Shown here piece after piece: positions 1 through 6,794 of a stretch of DNA of 10,875 nucleotides (its first letter is position 1; each line of letters starts with the position of its first letter). This DNA is from an uncultured Clostridium sp. (GTDB taxonomy: Bacteria > Bacillota_A > Clostridia > TANB77 > CAG-508): NCBI GenBank assembly GCA_905200315.1, contig CAJKKA010000051.1, positions 1 through 10,875 on the forward strand, given 5' to 3'. The translations under genes and the position numbers were made by a program. The notes under the pieces were generated by a model. That model did no database searches. It had not been told where the DNA came from and was given only the letters and a program-made list of their open reading frames with translations.

Positions 1-219
1 TATTCTTAAAAATATTGATTCTATTACTGAAAGTAAGGGTGTTATTACTATATTAAAATCTTTATATGGAACCATTCCTTTTACTATACAATTTGCAAAA
101 TTGTAGTTCCATATTTCATCTAAGTCTCCTATTTCTTTGCTAAAAATAAAATAGCTTACACAAATTAATATAACAAAAAATATTCCTATATCTTCAAATA
201 ATTTCTTTTTATTTTTCAT
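1..219 (-). CDS. N-terminal fragment of a polytopic membrane protein, possible GT-C glycosyltransferase (partial)
   Basis: The frame opens with ATG at 219 and stays open to the left edge, giving 73 visible residues. The ruvB stop and this start share one base (TAATG), and a GAGG ribosome binding site lies about 7 bases upstream inside the ruvB end, so translational coupling is likely. A lysine-rich head (MKNKKK) is followed by a hydrophobic helix at about residues 12-28. Next comes a stretch containing GDLDEIWNYNFA, then GMVPYKDFNIVITPL at about 52-66. An acidic pair after the first helix followed by a 'PYKDF...PL' segment is typical of the first outer loop of GT-C-fold membrane glycosyltransferases, which use polyprenyl-phosphate sugars. 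Only the N-terminus is visible, so the family call is tentative; that it is a real coding start is much more secure. Confidence 0.6.
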   Translation of the reverse strand, partial: MKNKKKLFEDIGIFFVILICVSYFIFSKEIGDLDEIWNYNFANCIVKGMVPYKDFNIVITPLLSVIESIFLRI

Positions 220-1220
220 TATTTTTCCTCATATTTATATCCTAAATGTTCGTATGCCCTTGGAAGTGCAATTCTTCCTCGTGGTGTACGAGATACAAAC
301 CCTATTTGCATTAAGTATGGTTCATATACATCTTCTATTGTTTCTATTTCTTCTCCTGTTGATGCAGCTAGTGATTCTATTCCTACTGGTCCACCATTGT
401 ATTGTTCTATTAATACTTGAAGAACATTTCTATCTGTTCTATCTAGTCCAAGTTCATCTATTTCTAACTTATTTAATGCTAGTTTTGCAATTTTTAAGTC
501 TATATTTCCATCACCTAATACTAATGCATAATCTCTAACTCTTTTTAGTACTCTATTTGCTATACGTGGTGTTCCTCTTGAACGTCTTGCAATTTCCATT
601 GCAGCATCTTCTTCTATTTCTATTCCTAGAATTTTACTTGACCTTTTTACTATTGTGCATAAGTCTTTTGGCGTATATAATTCTAGTCTTTCAACAATTC
701 CAAATCTATCACGAAGAGGTGTTGTAAGTGAACCTGCTTTTGTTGTTGCTCCAATTAAAGTAAATTTGGGCAAGTCTAGTCTTATAGACCTTGCTGTTGG
801 GCCTTTTCCTATCATAATATCTAAAGAAAAGTCTTCTAATGCAGGGTATAATATTTCTTCTACATTTTTATTTAGACGATGTATTTCATCTATAAATAAT
901 ACATCATTTTCTTGCAAATTTGTAAGAAGTGATGCTAAGTCTCCTGCTTTTTCTATAACAGGTCCAGAGGTTATTTTAATATTTGACCCCATTTCGTTTG
1001 CTATTATATTTGAAAGTGTTGTTTTTCCAAGACCTGGAGGTCCATATAATAAAACATGGTCTAAAGAGTCTCCTCTTTTTTTTGCCGCTTCTATATAAAT
1101 TTTCATATTTTCTTTTACTATTGTTTGACCTGTATAATCATCCAAAGTTTGAGGTCTTAGAGATTTTTCTAAAACTTCTTCCTCTATGTTTTCTATATTT
1201 GGATTTGTAATTTCGTCCAT
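219..1220 (-). CDS. ruvB: RuvB, Holliday junction branch migration ATPase
   Basis: RuvB forms hexameric rings that pump DNA through RuvA-bound Holliday junctions, using ATP, in the cytoplasm. The 333-residue product has the full family layout: Walker A GPPGLGKT at about 60-67, Walker [10 protein letters not shown] at 106-114, sensor 1 GATTKAG at 157-163, the arginine-finger segment PLRDRFG at 168-174, sensor 2 GTPRIANR at 216-223, and a C-terminal winged helix ending in a [18 protein letters not shown] block at 300-315. I chose ATG 1220. A longer frame begins at ATG 1244, but only ATG 1220 has a Shine-Dalgarno sequence (AAAGGTG, 5 bases away), and the predicted transcription start falls downstream of 1244. 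ruvA is not adjacent, although ruvA-ruvB pairs are common in related bacteria. A terminator and promoter separate it from the upstream rhamnose operon. It is coupled to the membrane gene that follows. Confidence 0.97.
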   Translation of the reverse strand: MDEITNPNIENIEEEVLEKSLRPQTLDDYTGQTIVKENMKIYIEAAKKRGDSLDHVLLYGPPGLGKTTLSNIIANEMGSNIKITSGPVIEKAGDLASLLTNLQENDVLFIDEIHRLNKNVEEILYPALEDFSLDIMIGKGPTARSIRLDLPKFTLIGATTKAGSLTTPLRDRFGIVERLELYTPKDLCTIVKRSSKILGIEIEEDAAMEIARRSRGTPRIANRVLKRVRDYALVLGDGNIDLKIAKLALNKLEIDELGLDRTDRNVLQVLIEQYNGGPVGIESLAASTGEEIETIEDVYEPYLMQIGFVSRTPRGRIALPRAYEHLGYKYEEK

Positions 1221-1225
1221 TTTAT

Positions 1226-1233
1226 CACCTTTT
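1226..1233 (-). promoter_or_regulatory. Ribosome binding site that decides the ruvB start
   Basis: AAAAGGTG lies 5 bases before ATG 1220. No comparable purine-rich site precedes the upstream in-frame ATG at 1244. The same 13-base string AGGTGATAAAATG recurs at the rfbD start. Confidence 0.8.
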
Positions 1234-1245
1234 AATTTTTTCATA

Positions 1246-1274
1246 ATAATATCATTTAATAGCTAAAATTACAA
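1246..1274 (-). promoter_or_regulatory. Predicted sigma-A promoter of ruvB
   Basis: On the minus strand TTGTAA (1274-1269) is followed after exactly 17 bases by TATTAT (1251-1246), matching the -35 and -10 consensus at 4/6 and 5/6 positions. Transcription would begin near 1239, leaving a leader of about 20 bases that just holds the ruvB ribosome binding site. It begins directly after the upstream terminator, as expected for an independent ruvB promoter. AT-rich DNA gives many chance matches, so the correct spacing and position carry most of the weight. Confidence 0.55.
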
Positions 1275-1275
1275 T

Positions 1276-1315
1276 AAAAAAGTAAGTATATTACAATTAA
1301 TTTACTTACTTTTTT
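1276..1315 (-). terminator. Intrinsic terminator after rfbB
   Basis: A perfect 13-bp inverted repeat (arms 1276-1288 and 1303-1315; on the minus strand AAAAAAGTAAGTA and TACTTACTTTTTT) surrounds a 14-base loop. It starts 12 bases after the rfbB stop codon. The six T residues form the end of the stem. The stem has few GC pairs, so termination may be incomplete. The + strand also shows a T tract, so it could work in both directions, but nothing is transcribed toward it on that strand here. Confidence 0.6.
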
Positions 1316-1327
1316 GTTTTTTAACTT

Positions 1328-2296
1328 TTATTTAAGCCATTCAGGATTATTTATATACCAATCTATTGTTTTTACTATTCCATCTTCAAATTTTGTTTTT
1401 GGTTTCCATCCTAGTTCATTTTTAATTTTGGTTGGGTCTATTGCATATCTGTAATCATGACCTTTTCTATCTTCTACATATTCTATTAAATCTTCTGATT
1501 TTCCCAATTGTTTTAAAATTAATTTAACTATTTCTATATTTCTTTTTTCGTTGTGTCCACCGATGTTGTATCTTTCTCCTTTTTTACCATTATGGAATAC
1601 TAAATCTATTGCTTCACAGTGGTCTTCTACATATAACCAATCTCTAACATTTTTTCCTGTTCCATATACTGGTAATTTTTCATCATTCATTGCTAATTTT
1701 ATCATGTGTGGTATTAATTTTTCGTTGTGTTGATATGGTCCATAGTTATTTGAACAGTTTGTTACATTTACATTCATTTTATATGTTTCACAATATGCAA
1801 ATGCAATTAAATCTGAACTTGCTTTTGATGATGAATATGGGCTACTTGGTTTTATAGGTGATTTTTCTGTAAAGTATCCTTCTTCTCCTAATGCTCCATA
1901 TACTTCATCTGTTGATACGTGTAGGAATTTATTTTCACTACCTTCTCCCCAAGCTCTTTTAGATGCTTCTAATAATGTATGTGTTCCCATTACATTTGTT
2001 TGAGTGAAAATGAATGGATTTTTTATACTGTTATCTACATGAGATTCTGCTGCGAAATGAATTACTCCATCTATATTATATTTTTCAAATAAGTTTGTAA
2101 CAAATTCAAAATCGCATATATCTCCTTTTTCAAATTTAATTTTGTCTTGAACTTTTTTTAGATTGTCCATATTTCCTGCATATGTTAATTTATCTAATAC
2201 AATTACATTGTATTCTGGATGTTTGTTTACAAAGTATTCTGCAAAGTTTGCTCCTATGAATCCTGCAGCTCCTGTTACTAAAATATTTTTACTCAT
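1328..2296 (-). CDS. rfbB: dTDP-glucose 4,6-dehydratase
   Basis: This enzyme converts dTDP-D-glucose to dTDP-4-keto-6-deoxy-D-glucose, the second step of dTDP-L-rhamnose synthesis, using bound NAD in the cytoplasm. It is an extended short-chain dehydrogenase of 322 residues, a normal length. Visible motifs are the NAD-binding GAAGFIG at 9-15, FAAESHVDNS at 81-90, the catalytic VSTDEVYG at 127-134 (Thr129, Asp130, Glu131), YSSSK at 154-158 with catalytic Tyr154 and Lys158, NNYGPYQ at 183-189, the GKNVRDWLYVEDH block at 214-226, and GHDYRYAID near the C-terminus. AAAGGA precedes ATG 2296 by about 9 bases. The start lies inside the downstream extension of the membrane protein frame described at 2289-2510, overlapping it by 8 bases. 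It is the last gene of the rhamnose unit and is followed by a terminator. Confidence 0.96.
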   Translation of the reverse strand: MSKNILVTGAAGFIGANFAEYFVNKHPEYNVIVLDKLTYAGNMDNLKKVQDKIKFEKGDICDFEFVTNLFEKYNIDGVIHFAAESHVDNSIKNPFIFTQTNVMGTHTLLEASKRAWGEGSENKFLHVSTDEVYGALGEEGYFTEKSPIKPSSPYSSSKASSDLIAFAYCETYKMNVNVTNCSNNYGPYQHNEKLIPHMIKLAMNDEKLPVYGTGKNVRDWLYVEDHCEAIDLVFHNGKKGERYNIGGHNEKRNIEIVKLILKQLGKSEDLIEYVEDRKGHDYRYAIDPTKIKNELGWKPKTKFEDGIVKTIDWYINNPEWLK

Positions 2297-2510
2297 TTAT
2301 ATCAATCCTTTCTAATTTTAAATTTTCTTTTCCGTTATCTTTTATTACTTTATATGTTGCTTTTTTCTCTATTTTTTCATTAAATAATTCTTGATAATTA
2401 TTATTAAAATAGTTATCAGTTGCTCGTACATATACATAATCATATGTATTATACAAAATATTTTCAAATTGTTCTTTTTCGTTTTGGGCAAAATTATTTC
2501 CGAAATATAT
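2289..2510 (-). other. In-frame continuation of the membrane protein gene beyond its TGA codon
   Basis: Reading on from the TGA at 2513-2511 in the same frame gives 73 further sense codons and a TAA at 2291-2289. The translation starts IYFGNNFAQ, contains YDYVYVRATDNYF and YQELF in the middle, and ends LERIDINE. It looks like ordinary protein rather than random AT-rich translation. The frame ends by overlapping the rfbB start (ATGAGTAA), the normal way operon neighbours join here. Without the TGA the gene would be 611 residues long. The likeliest reading is a recent nonsense mutation (TGG to TGA) or a base-call error; programmed readthrough is possible but unsupported. Confidence 0.75.
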
Positions 2511-4124
2511 TCACATTTCTACATTGTTTTCTGGTAACATATAATACTTAAATTTATTGTCTTCTAATTGTTGATTTATTACATATATTTTACTATTTGC
2601 TGGTACTTCTTGTTTTAATTTATTGGTTTCTTCCATTATAGGTGATAATTCTTTTTTCATTTTATAGTTATAGTATCCTGCATTTATTGTTATATTTGCT
2701 ATATCTTTCAATGGTGTTAATGATAATATAATTATCATTAACGCTGTAATATCTCTTTTATAATCAGCACTTTTACTATCAATTACTAATGCTATAAGGG
2801 TCATAATCATTGCTATAAAATAAGATCCTAAATATCTTCCAAATGCATTATGTGTTAATGCTTCTTGCATATTAAATTTTGTAAAATATGCTAGTTGCAA
2901 AAATCCAATATATAATATTAGTCCTCCAAAAGTATATATTGCAACATTTTTTGCCTTATTGTTTTTCTTATATATAAGTAGAAATCCAAATGCTACCAAT
3001 AATGTGAATCCACCTATACTTAATTGAAAATATCCTTTGGTTAAATTTTCATCAATTATTTTAGTTATTAAGTTTTCTTGTATCATATCTGCCATTAATG
3101 AACTAGATGTTGTTTTCATTGAGACTGTAAAGAAACTTGTTATAAATCTTTTTATTCCTGTTTCATCAAGTTTACTCTCAGAGATAATATTTATATTTTC
3201 TTTCCTTGTAATATTTAAGTTTTTATATATATTCCAAGATGCTAAACTGCTTAATATTAGTAAAAATATAATTATTTTACTTATACATTTCTTTTTATCT
3301 ATTTTTTCTTTATTTCTAATTTGTTTTATTACATCATATACAAAGAAACAAATTAGTGTTGTTATTGCAATATAAAATCCTGTTCCTTTTGTTAGGGCCA
3401 ATACAAATAATGCTACTACAAGTGAATATATATATTTTGTGTTAAATATTCTTTCTACAAATATATAGCCTAATAATAATCCTAATATTGCATCTGCATA
3501 GGGTGCCTCATAAAAATATGTTTCTGAAAAAATTCCTGGCAAGCATATAATAATTATACTTAAAGCAAAATTATATATTAAACTCTTTTCTTTTTTTATA
3601 TTGAATAATGGCAATAATAATGAAAATGAGAAAATATATAATCCAAACATTTCTATTCCCTGGGTATAATTTCCTATTAATTTACAACAATAGTATTGCC
3701 ATATAGTTGGCACCGGCGGATACCAATCTGTTTCATATATATTTGTAATAAACATTTTCTTAGTAAATAAACTCCAACAGGTAAATTCATCCCATATATT
3801 TGAAATTCTTTCATATGTTGTTATTGATAAAACAAAATATACTATGCTAAAGAAAATTGTTCCAAAGTCTACCAGCGTGTTTCTTTGTGTTTTATTCATT
3901 TTTACAAGTGCATATATTCCTAATATAATTGATACAACTGTAGTTGTAATTACTCCTATTAATAAAATATTAAAAATTCCAAATACATATAACACTGCTA
4001 TATTTGTTAGTATGTCTATTGGTATTGAACTACTTAAGCTTTTCTTTGTTTTGTATGAAATAAATGTGCTTCCTAACATAATAACAAAGTATAGCAGAAT
4101 ATAGCCTATAACTATTCTTATCAT
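2511..4124 (-). CDS. Polytopic membrane protein, probable GT-C-type glycosyltransferase, interrupted by in-frame TGA
   Basis: As read, the product has 537 residues and roughly 10-12 hydrophobic segments, for example at about 3-24, 38-57, 58-76, 89-105, 230-251, 281-299, 370-388, 394-411 and 429-449. The outer loop after the early helices has WDEF at 111-114 and WYPPVPTIWQYY at 134-145. An acidic pair followed by a YPP motif is seen in Firmicutes envelope-polysaccharide membrane proteins with a GT-C fold, which transfer sugars from polyprenyl-phosphate carriers outside the membrane. I cannot name acceptor or sugar, and a polymerase or other integral envelope protein remains possible. AGGGG lies 7 bases before ATG 4124, and only 18 bases separate it from the rfbC stop, so it belongs to the rhamnose operon. 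The frame stops at TGA after VEM but continues open in the same frame to 2289, so the protein appears to lack its last 74 residues, part of a C-terminal extracytoplasmic domain starting near 485. It may be a recent pseudogene. Confidence 0.7.
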   Translation of the reverse strand: MIRIVIGYILLYFVIMLGSTFISYKTKKSLSSSIPIDILTNIAVLYVFGIFNILLIGVITTTVVSIILGIYALVKMNKTQRNTLVDFGTIFFSIVYFVLSITTYERISNIWDEFTCWSLFTKKMFITNIYETDWYPPVPTIWQYYCCKLIGNYTQGIEMFGLYIFSFSLLLPLFNIKKEKSLIYNFALSIIIICLPGIFSETYFYEAPYADAILGLLLGYIFVERIFNTKYIYSLVVALFVLALTKGTGFYIAITTLICFFVYDVIKQIRNKEKIDKKKCISKIIIFLLILSSLASWNIYKNLNITRKENINIISESKLDETGIKRFITSFFTVSMKTTSSSLMADMIQENLITKIIDENLTKGYFQLSIGGFTLLVAFGFLLIYKKNNKAKNVAIYTFGGLILYIGFLQLAYFTKFNMQEALTHNAFGRYLGSYFIAMIMTLIALVIDSKSADYKRDITALMIIILSLTPLKDIANITINAGYYNYKMKKELSPIMEETNKLKQEVPANSKIYVINQQLEDNKFKYYMLPENNVEM

Positions 4125-4142
4125 TTTTATCCCCTATTGTTT

Positions 4143-4721
4143 TTATAAATTTTTATATAAATCTGTTTCTTTTAATTCTTTAAGTGATGGCCATTTTGCA
4201 TCTTTTTCAGATGTTAATAAGTCTTTAGGATTAATATCTCCAAAAGGCCAATCTATTGCTACATCTGAATCATTCCATGCTAGTCCACCTTCTGCTTCTG
4301 GTGTATAAATATTATCTATTTTGTAAGCAAATTCTGCTTCATCTGATAATACTAAAAATCCATGTGCAAATCCTCTTGGTATCATAAACATTTTTTTATT
4401 TTCTTCTGTTAGTATAATTCCTTCCCATTTTCCATATGTTTTACTTCCTGGTCTTAAATCTACTGCTACATCGAAAACTTCTCCTTTTATACATCTAACA
4501 AGTTTTGCTTGAGAATTCTTTTTTTGGAAATGTAATCCTCTTAGAACTCCTTTTTTAGATTTTGATTGGTTATCTTGTATAAAATTGTAATTTAGTCCTA
4601 TTTCTTCGAAGTCTGCTTTGTTGTATGTTTCCATGAAGTATCCTCTGTTGTCTCCAAATACTGTTGGTTCTACAATATATACACCTTCAATAGAAGTTTC
4701 TGTTTTTTTAAATTTTCCCAT
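4143..4721 (-). CDS. rfbC: dTDP-4-dehydrorhamnose 3,5-epimerase
   Basis: This cytoplasmic enzyme epimerises C3 and C5 of dTDP-4-keto-6-deoxy-D-glucose to give dTDP-4-keto-L-rhamnose, the third step of the pathway. The 192-residue product matches the cupin-fold RmlC family: FGDNRGYFMETY at 22-33, RGLHFQ at 61-66 with catalytic His64, KGEVFDVAVDLRPGS at 79-93, PRGFAHGF at 115-122, and FAYK at 131-134 with catalytic Tyr133. A strong AAAGGAGAT ribosome binding site precedes ATG 4721. A consensus -10 box about 29 bases upstream suggests that transcription can also begin here. It follows rfbA across an unusually long 236-base gap and is followed after 18 bases by the membrane protein gene. Confidence 0.96.
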   Translation of the reverse strand: MGKFKKTETSIEGVYIVEPTVFGDNRGYFMETYNKADFEEIGLNYNFIQDNQSKSKKGVLRGLHFQKKNSQAKLVRCIKGEVFDVAVDLRPGSKTYGKWEGIILTEENKKMFMIPRGFAHGFLVLSDEAEFAYKIDNIYTPEAEGGLAWNDSDVAIDWPFGDINPKDLLTSEKDAKWPSLKELKETDLYKNL

Positions 4722-4749
4722 TTTTTAATCTCCTTTTTTTATTTTATAC

Positions 4750-4755
4750 ATTATA
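4750..4755 (-). promoter_or_regulatory. Candidate -10 box upstream of rfbC
   Basis: A perfect TATAAT on the minus strand lies about 29 bases before the rfbC start, directly beyond the inverted-repeat arm ending at 4760. I see no convincing -35 at 16-18 bases (TATTTG is the best, and poor), nor an extended TG. It may therefore be chance in AT-rich DNA or a weak internal promoter for rfbC and the genes after it. Confidence 0.35.
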
Positions 4756-4759
4756 ATAT

Positions 4760-4899
4760 TAAGTAAAATAACAAATATTTTCAAATTCCGTTCTCCAAAC
4801 GTTTTAAGACAGATAAAATATTCAAACCTTTGTGCCACGGTCTCTAATTATATGTAATAGTCGGGTCGAACTCGTTTTCAAATATTTTTATTTTACTTA
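4760..4899 (-). repeat. Inverted-repeat-bounded intergenic element between rfbA and rfbC
   Basis: The left arm (4761-4780) and right arm (4880-4898) are inverted copies, with AAGTAAAATA reading into TATTTTACTT. They pair over 19-20 bases with one unpaired base. They enclose about 100 bases that are visibly richer in G+C than the flanks, including TTCGACCCGACT and CCGTGGCACAAAGG on the minus strand. A further short pairing inside, GTTC-GA-CC with GG-A-GAAC, is possible. The whole could fold as one long hairpin RNA, or be a small non-autonomous mobile element or interspersed repeat. No target duplication is evident and there is no convincing reading frame. The strand given is that of the surrounding transcription. 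Confidence 0.5.
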
Positions 4900-4957
4900 T
4901 TTATCCAAAAATATTTATTTTTAAAGTATTTTTTGATACTCTCTTAAATATAAAAAT

Positions 4958-5848
4958 TTACTCTTCTCCAAATTTATTTAAAGCAATGTCTTTTAGGTAT
5001 TGCCCGTATTCTGTTTTTATATATTTATCTGCTAAAACAGAAAGTTCATTTGCTGTTATCCATCCGTTTTTGTATGCTATTTCGTCTGGTGAACATATTT
5101 GCAATCCTTGTCTTTTTTCTATTGTTTGTACAAAGCTTGCTGTTTCTATTAATGCATCGTGTGTTCCTGTATCAAACCATGTCATTCCTCTTCCTAGCTT
5201 TTCTACTTTAAGTTGTTTTCTGTTCATATATTCTTCGTTTATTGTTGTTATTTCTATTTCGCCTCTTGCTGATGGTTTTACATTTTTAGCAATTTCTATA
5301 ACATCATTTGTGTAGAAATATAGTCCTGGCACTGCGTAGTTTGATTTTGGTTTTTCTGGCTTTTCTTCTATTGATATTGCTTGTCCTTCTTTATTTATTT
5401 CAACAACTCCGTATGCTCTAGGGTCTTTTACATAGTATCCAAATATTGTTGCTTCGTTTTTTCTTTCATTTGCAGATTTTAATTTTTCTGCAAAATGCTC
5501 ACCATAAAACATATTATCTCCTAAAATCATTGCAACGTTGTCATCGCCTATGAATTTTTCTCCAATAATAAATGCTTCCGCTAATCCTCGTGGTTTTTCT
5601 TGAATAGCATATTCAAAGTTCATTCCCCATTTACTACCATCTCCAAGCAGTGTTTTAAAAGTTTCATTATCTCTTGGTGTTGTAATTATAAGAACATCTT
5701 TTATTTTTGCCTCCATTAATACCGATAATGGATAGTATATCATTGGTTTATCATATACTGGCATAATTTGTTTTGATATAGCTATTGTTAGTGGATATAG
5801 TCTTGTTCCACTTCCTCCTGCTAATATAATTCCTTTTCTATTCTTCAT
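4958..5848 (-). CDS. rfbA: Glucose-1-phosphate thymidylyltransferase
   Basis: This enzyme joins dTTP and alpha-D-glucose-1-phosphate to form dTDP-glucose and pyrophosphate, the first step of dTDP-L-rhamnose synthesis. The 296-residue product is typical in length. It shows the nucleotidyltransferase signature [11 protein letters not shown] at 11-21, [17 protein letters not shown] at 26-42, the metal-binding LGDN at 109-112, DPRAYGVVE at 142-150, the [19 protein letters not shown] region at 161-179, and [14 protein letters not shown] at 220-233. It overlaps the rfbD end by 11 bases (ATGAAGAATAG), with a strong GGAGGAGGT ribosome binding site inside rfbD, so the two are probably translationally coupled. 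The next gene, rfbC, is separated by a long gap with an unusual repeat element. Confidence 0.97.
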   Translation of the reverse strand: MKNRKGIILAGGSGTRLYPLTIAISKQIMPVYDKPMIYYPLSVLMEAKIKDVLIITTPRDNETFKTLLGDGSKWGMNFEYAIQEKPRGLAEAFIIGEKFIGDDNVAMILGDNMFYGEHFAEKLKSANERKNEATIFGYYVKDPRAYGVVEINKEGQAISIEEKPEKPKSNYAVPGLYFYTNDVIEIAKNVKPSARGEIEITTINEEYMNRKQLKVEKLGRGMTWFDTGTHDALIETASFVQTIEKRQGLQICSPDEIAYKNGWITANELSVLADKYIKTEYGQYLKDIALNKFGEE

Positions 5849-6707
5849 TTTTTACCTCCTCCAAATATCTTTTTAATCCATCTTTCCAATTTGGCACATT
5901 TATTCCTTGTGCTTTTAATTTTTCTTTTGACATTTGTGAATTAAATGGTCTTTTTGCTTGTACTACATTTATCATTTTTATATATTCTTCTGTTGTAACA
6001 GGATTTACTTTGCATTTAATTCCTTGCTCATCTAATATTTCTTTTGTGAAATCATACCATGTTGTGTATCCCTCATTTGTTGCATTGTATATTCCATATG
6101 GTATTTGTTTTGTTATTGCTTGATAGATAATTTCTGTTAAATCTTTTGCATATGTAGGACTTCCATGTTGGTCTGATACAACATTTAGTTCATCTCTTGA
6201 TGAACCTAATTTTGTCATTGTTTTTACAAAATTGTTTCCTCCTATTCCATATAGCCATGCTGTTCTGAAAATATAATATTCTTCAAGATTTTCTTGAATT
6301 CCTTCTTCTCCATGTAATTTTGTTTTTCCATATACTGTAACAGGAGCTTTTTTATCATCTTCTTTATAATCTTTATCTAAATTTAAGTTTCCTCCAAAAA
6401 CATAGTCTGTAGATATATGTACTAATTTTGCATTATTTTCTTTAGCTGCTATAGCTAAATTTGTTGGTCCATCTCCATTTATTTTATCTGCTAATTCGTA
6501 GCATTCTTCTGCTTTATCTACAGCTGTAAATGCTGCACAATTAATTATGTAATCTGGTCTACATTCTTTTACAAATTCCATAACTTTTTGTTTGTCTGTT
6601 ATATCTAAACTTTTTACATCTGTAAGTATAAGTTCATTTTCCTTTTCGAACTTTTCTTTTACTTCTTTTGCAAGCATTCCATTTGAACCTGTAATTAAAA
6701 TTTTCAT
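5838..6707 (-). CDS. rfbD: dTDP-4-dehydrorhamnose reductase
   Basis: This enzyme reduces dTDP-4-keto-L-rhamnose to dTDP-L-rhamnose with NAD(P)H, the last pathway step. The product chosen has 289 residues: [11 protein letters not shown] nucleotide-binding loop at 5-15, [13 protein letters not shown] at 55-67, STDYVFGG at 99-106, the catalytic YGKTK at 126-130 (Tyr126, Lys130), FRTAWLYG at 147-154, DQHGSPTYA at 179-187 and the C-terminal [12 protein letters not shown] at 253-264. An in-frame ATG at 6746 would add 13 residues, but ATG 6707 has an excellent AGAGGTG site 6 bases upstream. The protein then begins MKILITG, which places the Rossmann strand at the normal position. It is the first gene of the rhamnose unit, follows a terminator, and overlaps rfbA. 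It ends in TAG. Confidence 0.96.
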   Translation of the reverse strand: MKILITGSNGMLAKEVKEKFEKENELILTDVKSLDITDKQKVMEFVKECRPDYIINCAAFTAVDKAEECYELADKINGDGPTNLAIAAKENNAKLVHISTDYVFGGNLNLDKDYKEDDKKAPVTVYGKTKLHGEEGIQENLEEYYIFRTAWLYGIGGNNFVKTMTKLGSSRDELNVVSDQHGSPTYAKDLTEIIYQAITKQIPYGIYNATNEGYTTWYDFTKEILDEQGIKCKVNPVTTEEYIKMINVVQAKRPFNSQMSKEKLKAQGINVPNWKDGLKRYLEEVKNEE

Positions 6708-6712
6708 TTTAT

Positions 6713-6719
6713 CACCTCT
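6713..6719 (-). promoter_or_regulatory. Ribosome binding site that decides the rfbD start
   Basis: AGAGGTG sits 5 bases upstream of ATG 6707, and the block AGGTGATAAAATG is identical to that at ruvB. The alternative ATG at 6746 would fall at or before the predicted promoter. Confidence 0.75.
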
Positions 6720-6736
6720 TGATTTTATTCTTGTAT

Positions 6737-6765
6737 ATATTATCATTTACAATAAAAAAGTACAA
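6737..6765 (-). promoter_or_regulatory. Candidate promoter of the rhamnose operon
   Basis: Minus-strand TTGTAC (6765-6760), a 17-base spacer, then TAATAT (6742-6737). Each box fits the consensus only moderately. The -35 would overlap the 3' arm of the preceding terminator. An alternative -35 TTGTAA at 6752-6747 would place initiation on the ribosome binding site and is less likely. Some promoter is expected here because the upstream transcript is terminated. Confidence 0.35.
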
Positions 6766-6788
6766 GGCTTTTTGATTAAACCTTGTAC
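6754..6788 (-). terminator. Intrinsic terminator after the gtrB-like gene
   Basis: An 8-bp GC-containing stem (GTACAAGG at 6788-6781 with CCTTGTAC at 6767-6760 on the minus strand) with a 13-base loop is followed directly by six T residues (6759-6754). It starts 6 bases after the glycosyltransferase stop codon. This is the clearest terminator in the window and separates the peptidase/GtrA/GtrB unit from the rhamnose unit. Confidence 0.85.
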
Positions 6789-6794
6789 AAAATT

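Larger units (their letters stand above)
4722..4957. other. 236-base rfbA-rfbC intergenic region
   Basis: This is the longest gene-free stretch in the window. It holds the inverted-repeat element (4760-4899), the TATAAT box (4750-4755), the rfbC ribosome binding site, and a weak 5-bp hairpin at 4925-4940 just after rfbA. A 37-codon GTG-initiated frame crosses part of it on the minus strand, but it has no ribosome binding site and I do not call it. Confidence 0.6.

Noticed and set aside
655..1098. 147-codon open frame on the + strand opposite ruvB
   Set aside because: It lies wholly antisense to a clear RuvB gene, has no ribosome binding site or family resemblance, and fits shadow coding in AT-rich DNA. 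The other + strand frames (for example 254-538, 3037-3375, 4986-5315, 7838-8128, 10421-10756) are rejected for the same reason.
2495..2513. Selenocysteine insertion at the TGA, with a small hairpin (TATTT-CGG-AAATA) just downstream
   Set aside because: The hairpin has only five A-T pairs, no recognisable bacterial SECIS features, and the protein type is not known to use selenocysteine. Loss of a Trp codon is simpler.
2511..2513. Alternative genetic code with TGA as Trp
   Set aside because: All other Trp codons in the window are TGG, and no other gene has an internal TGA. A code-4 AT-rich genome would use TGA widely.
4722..4840. Small 37-codon frame starting at a GTG between rfbA and rfbC (minus strand)
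   Set aside because: No ribosome binding site, and it runs through the inverted-repeat arm and the rfbC leader; it is probably non-coding.
4925..4940. Hairpin after rfbA as a terminator
   Set aside because: The stem has only 5 bp (AGTAT/ATACT), mostly A-T, followed by two T residues. It is too weak to call.
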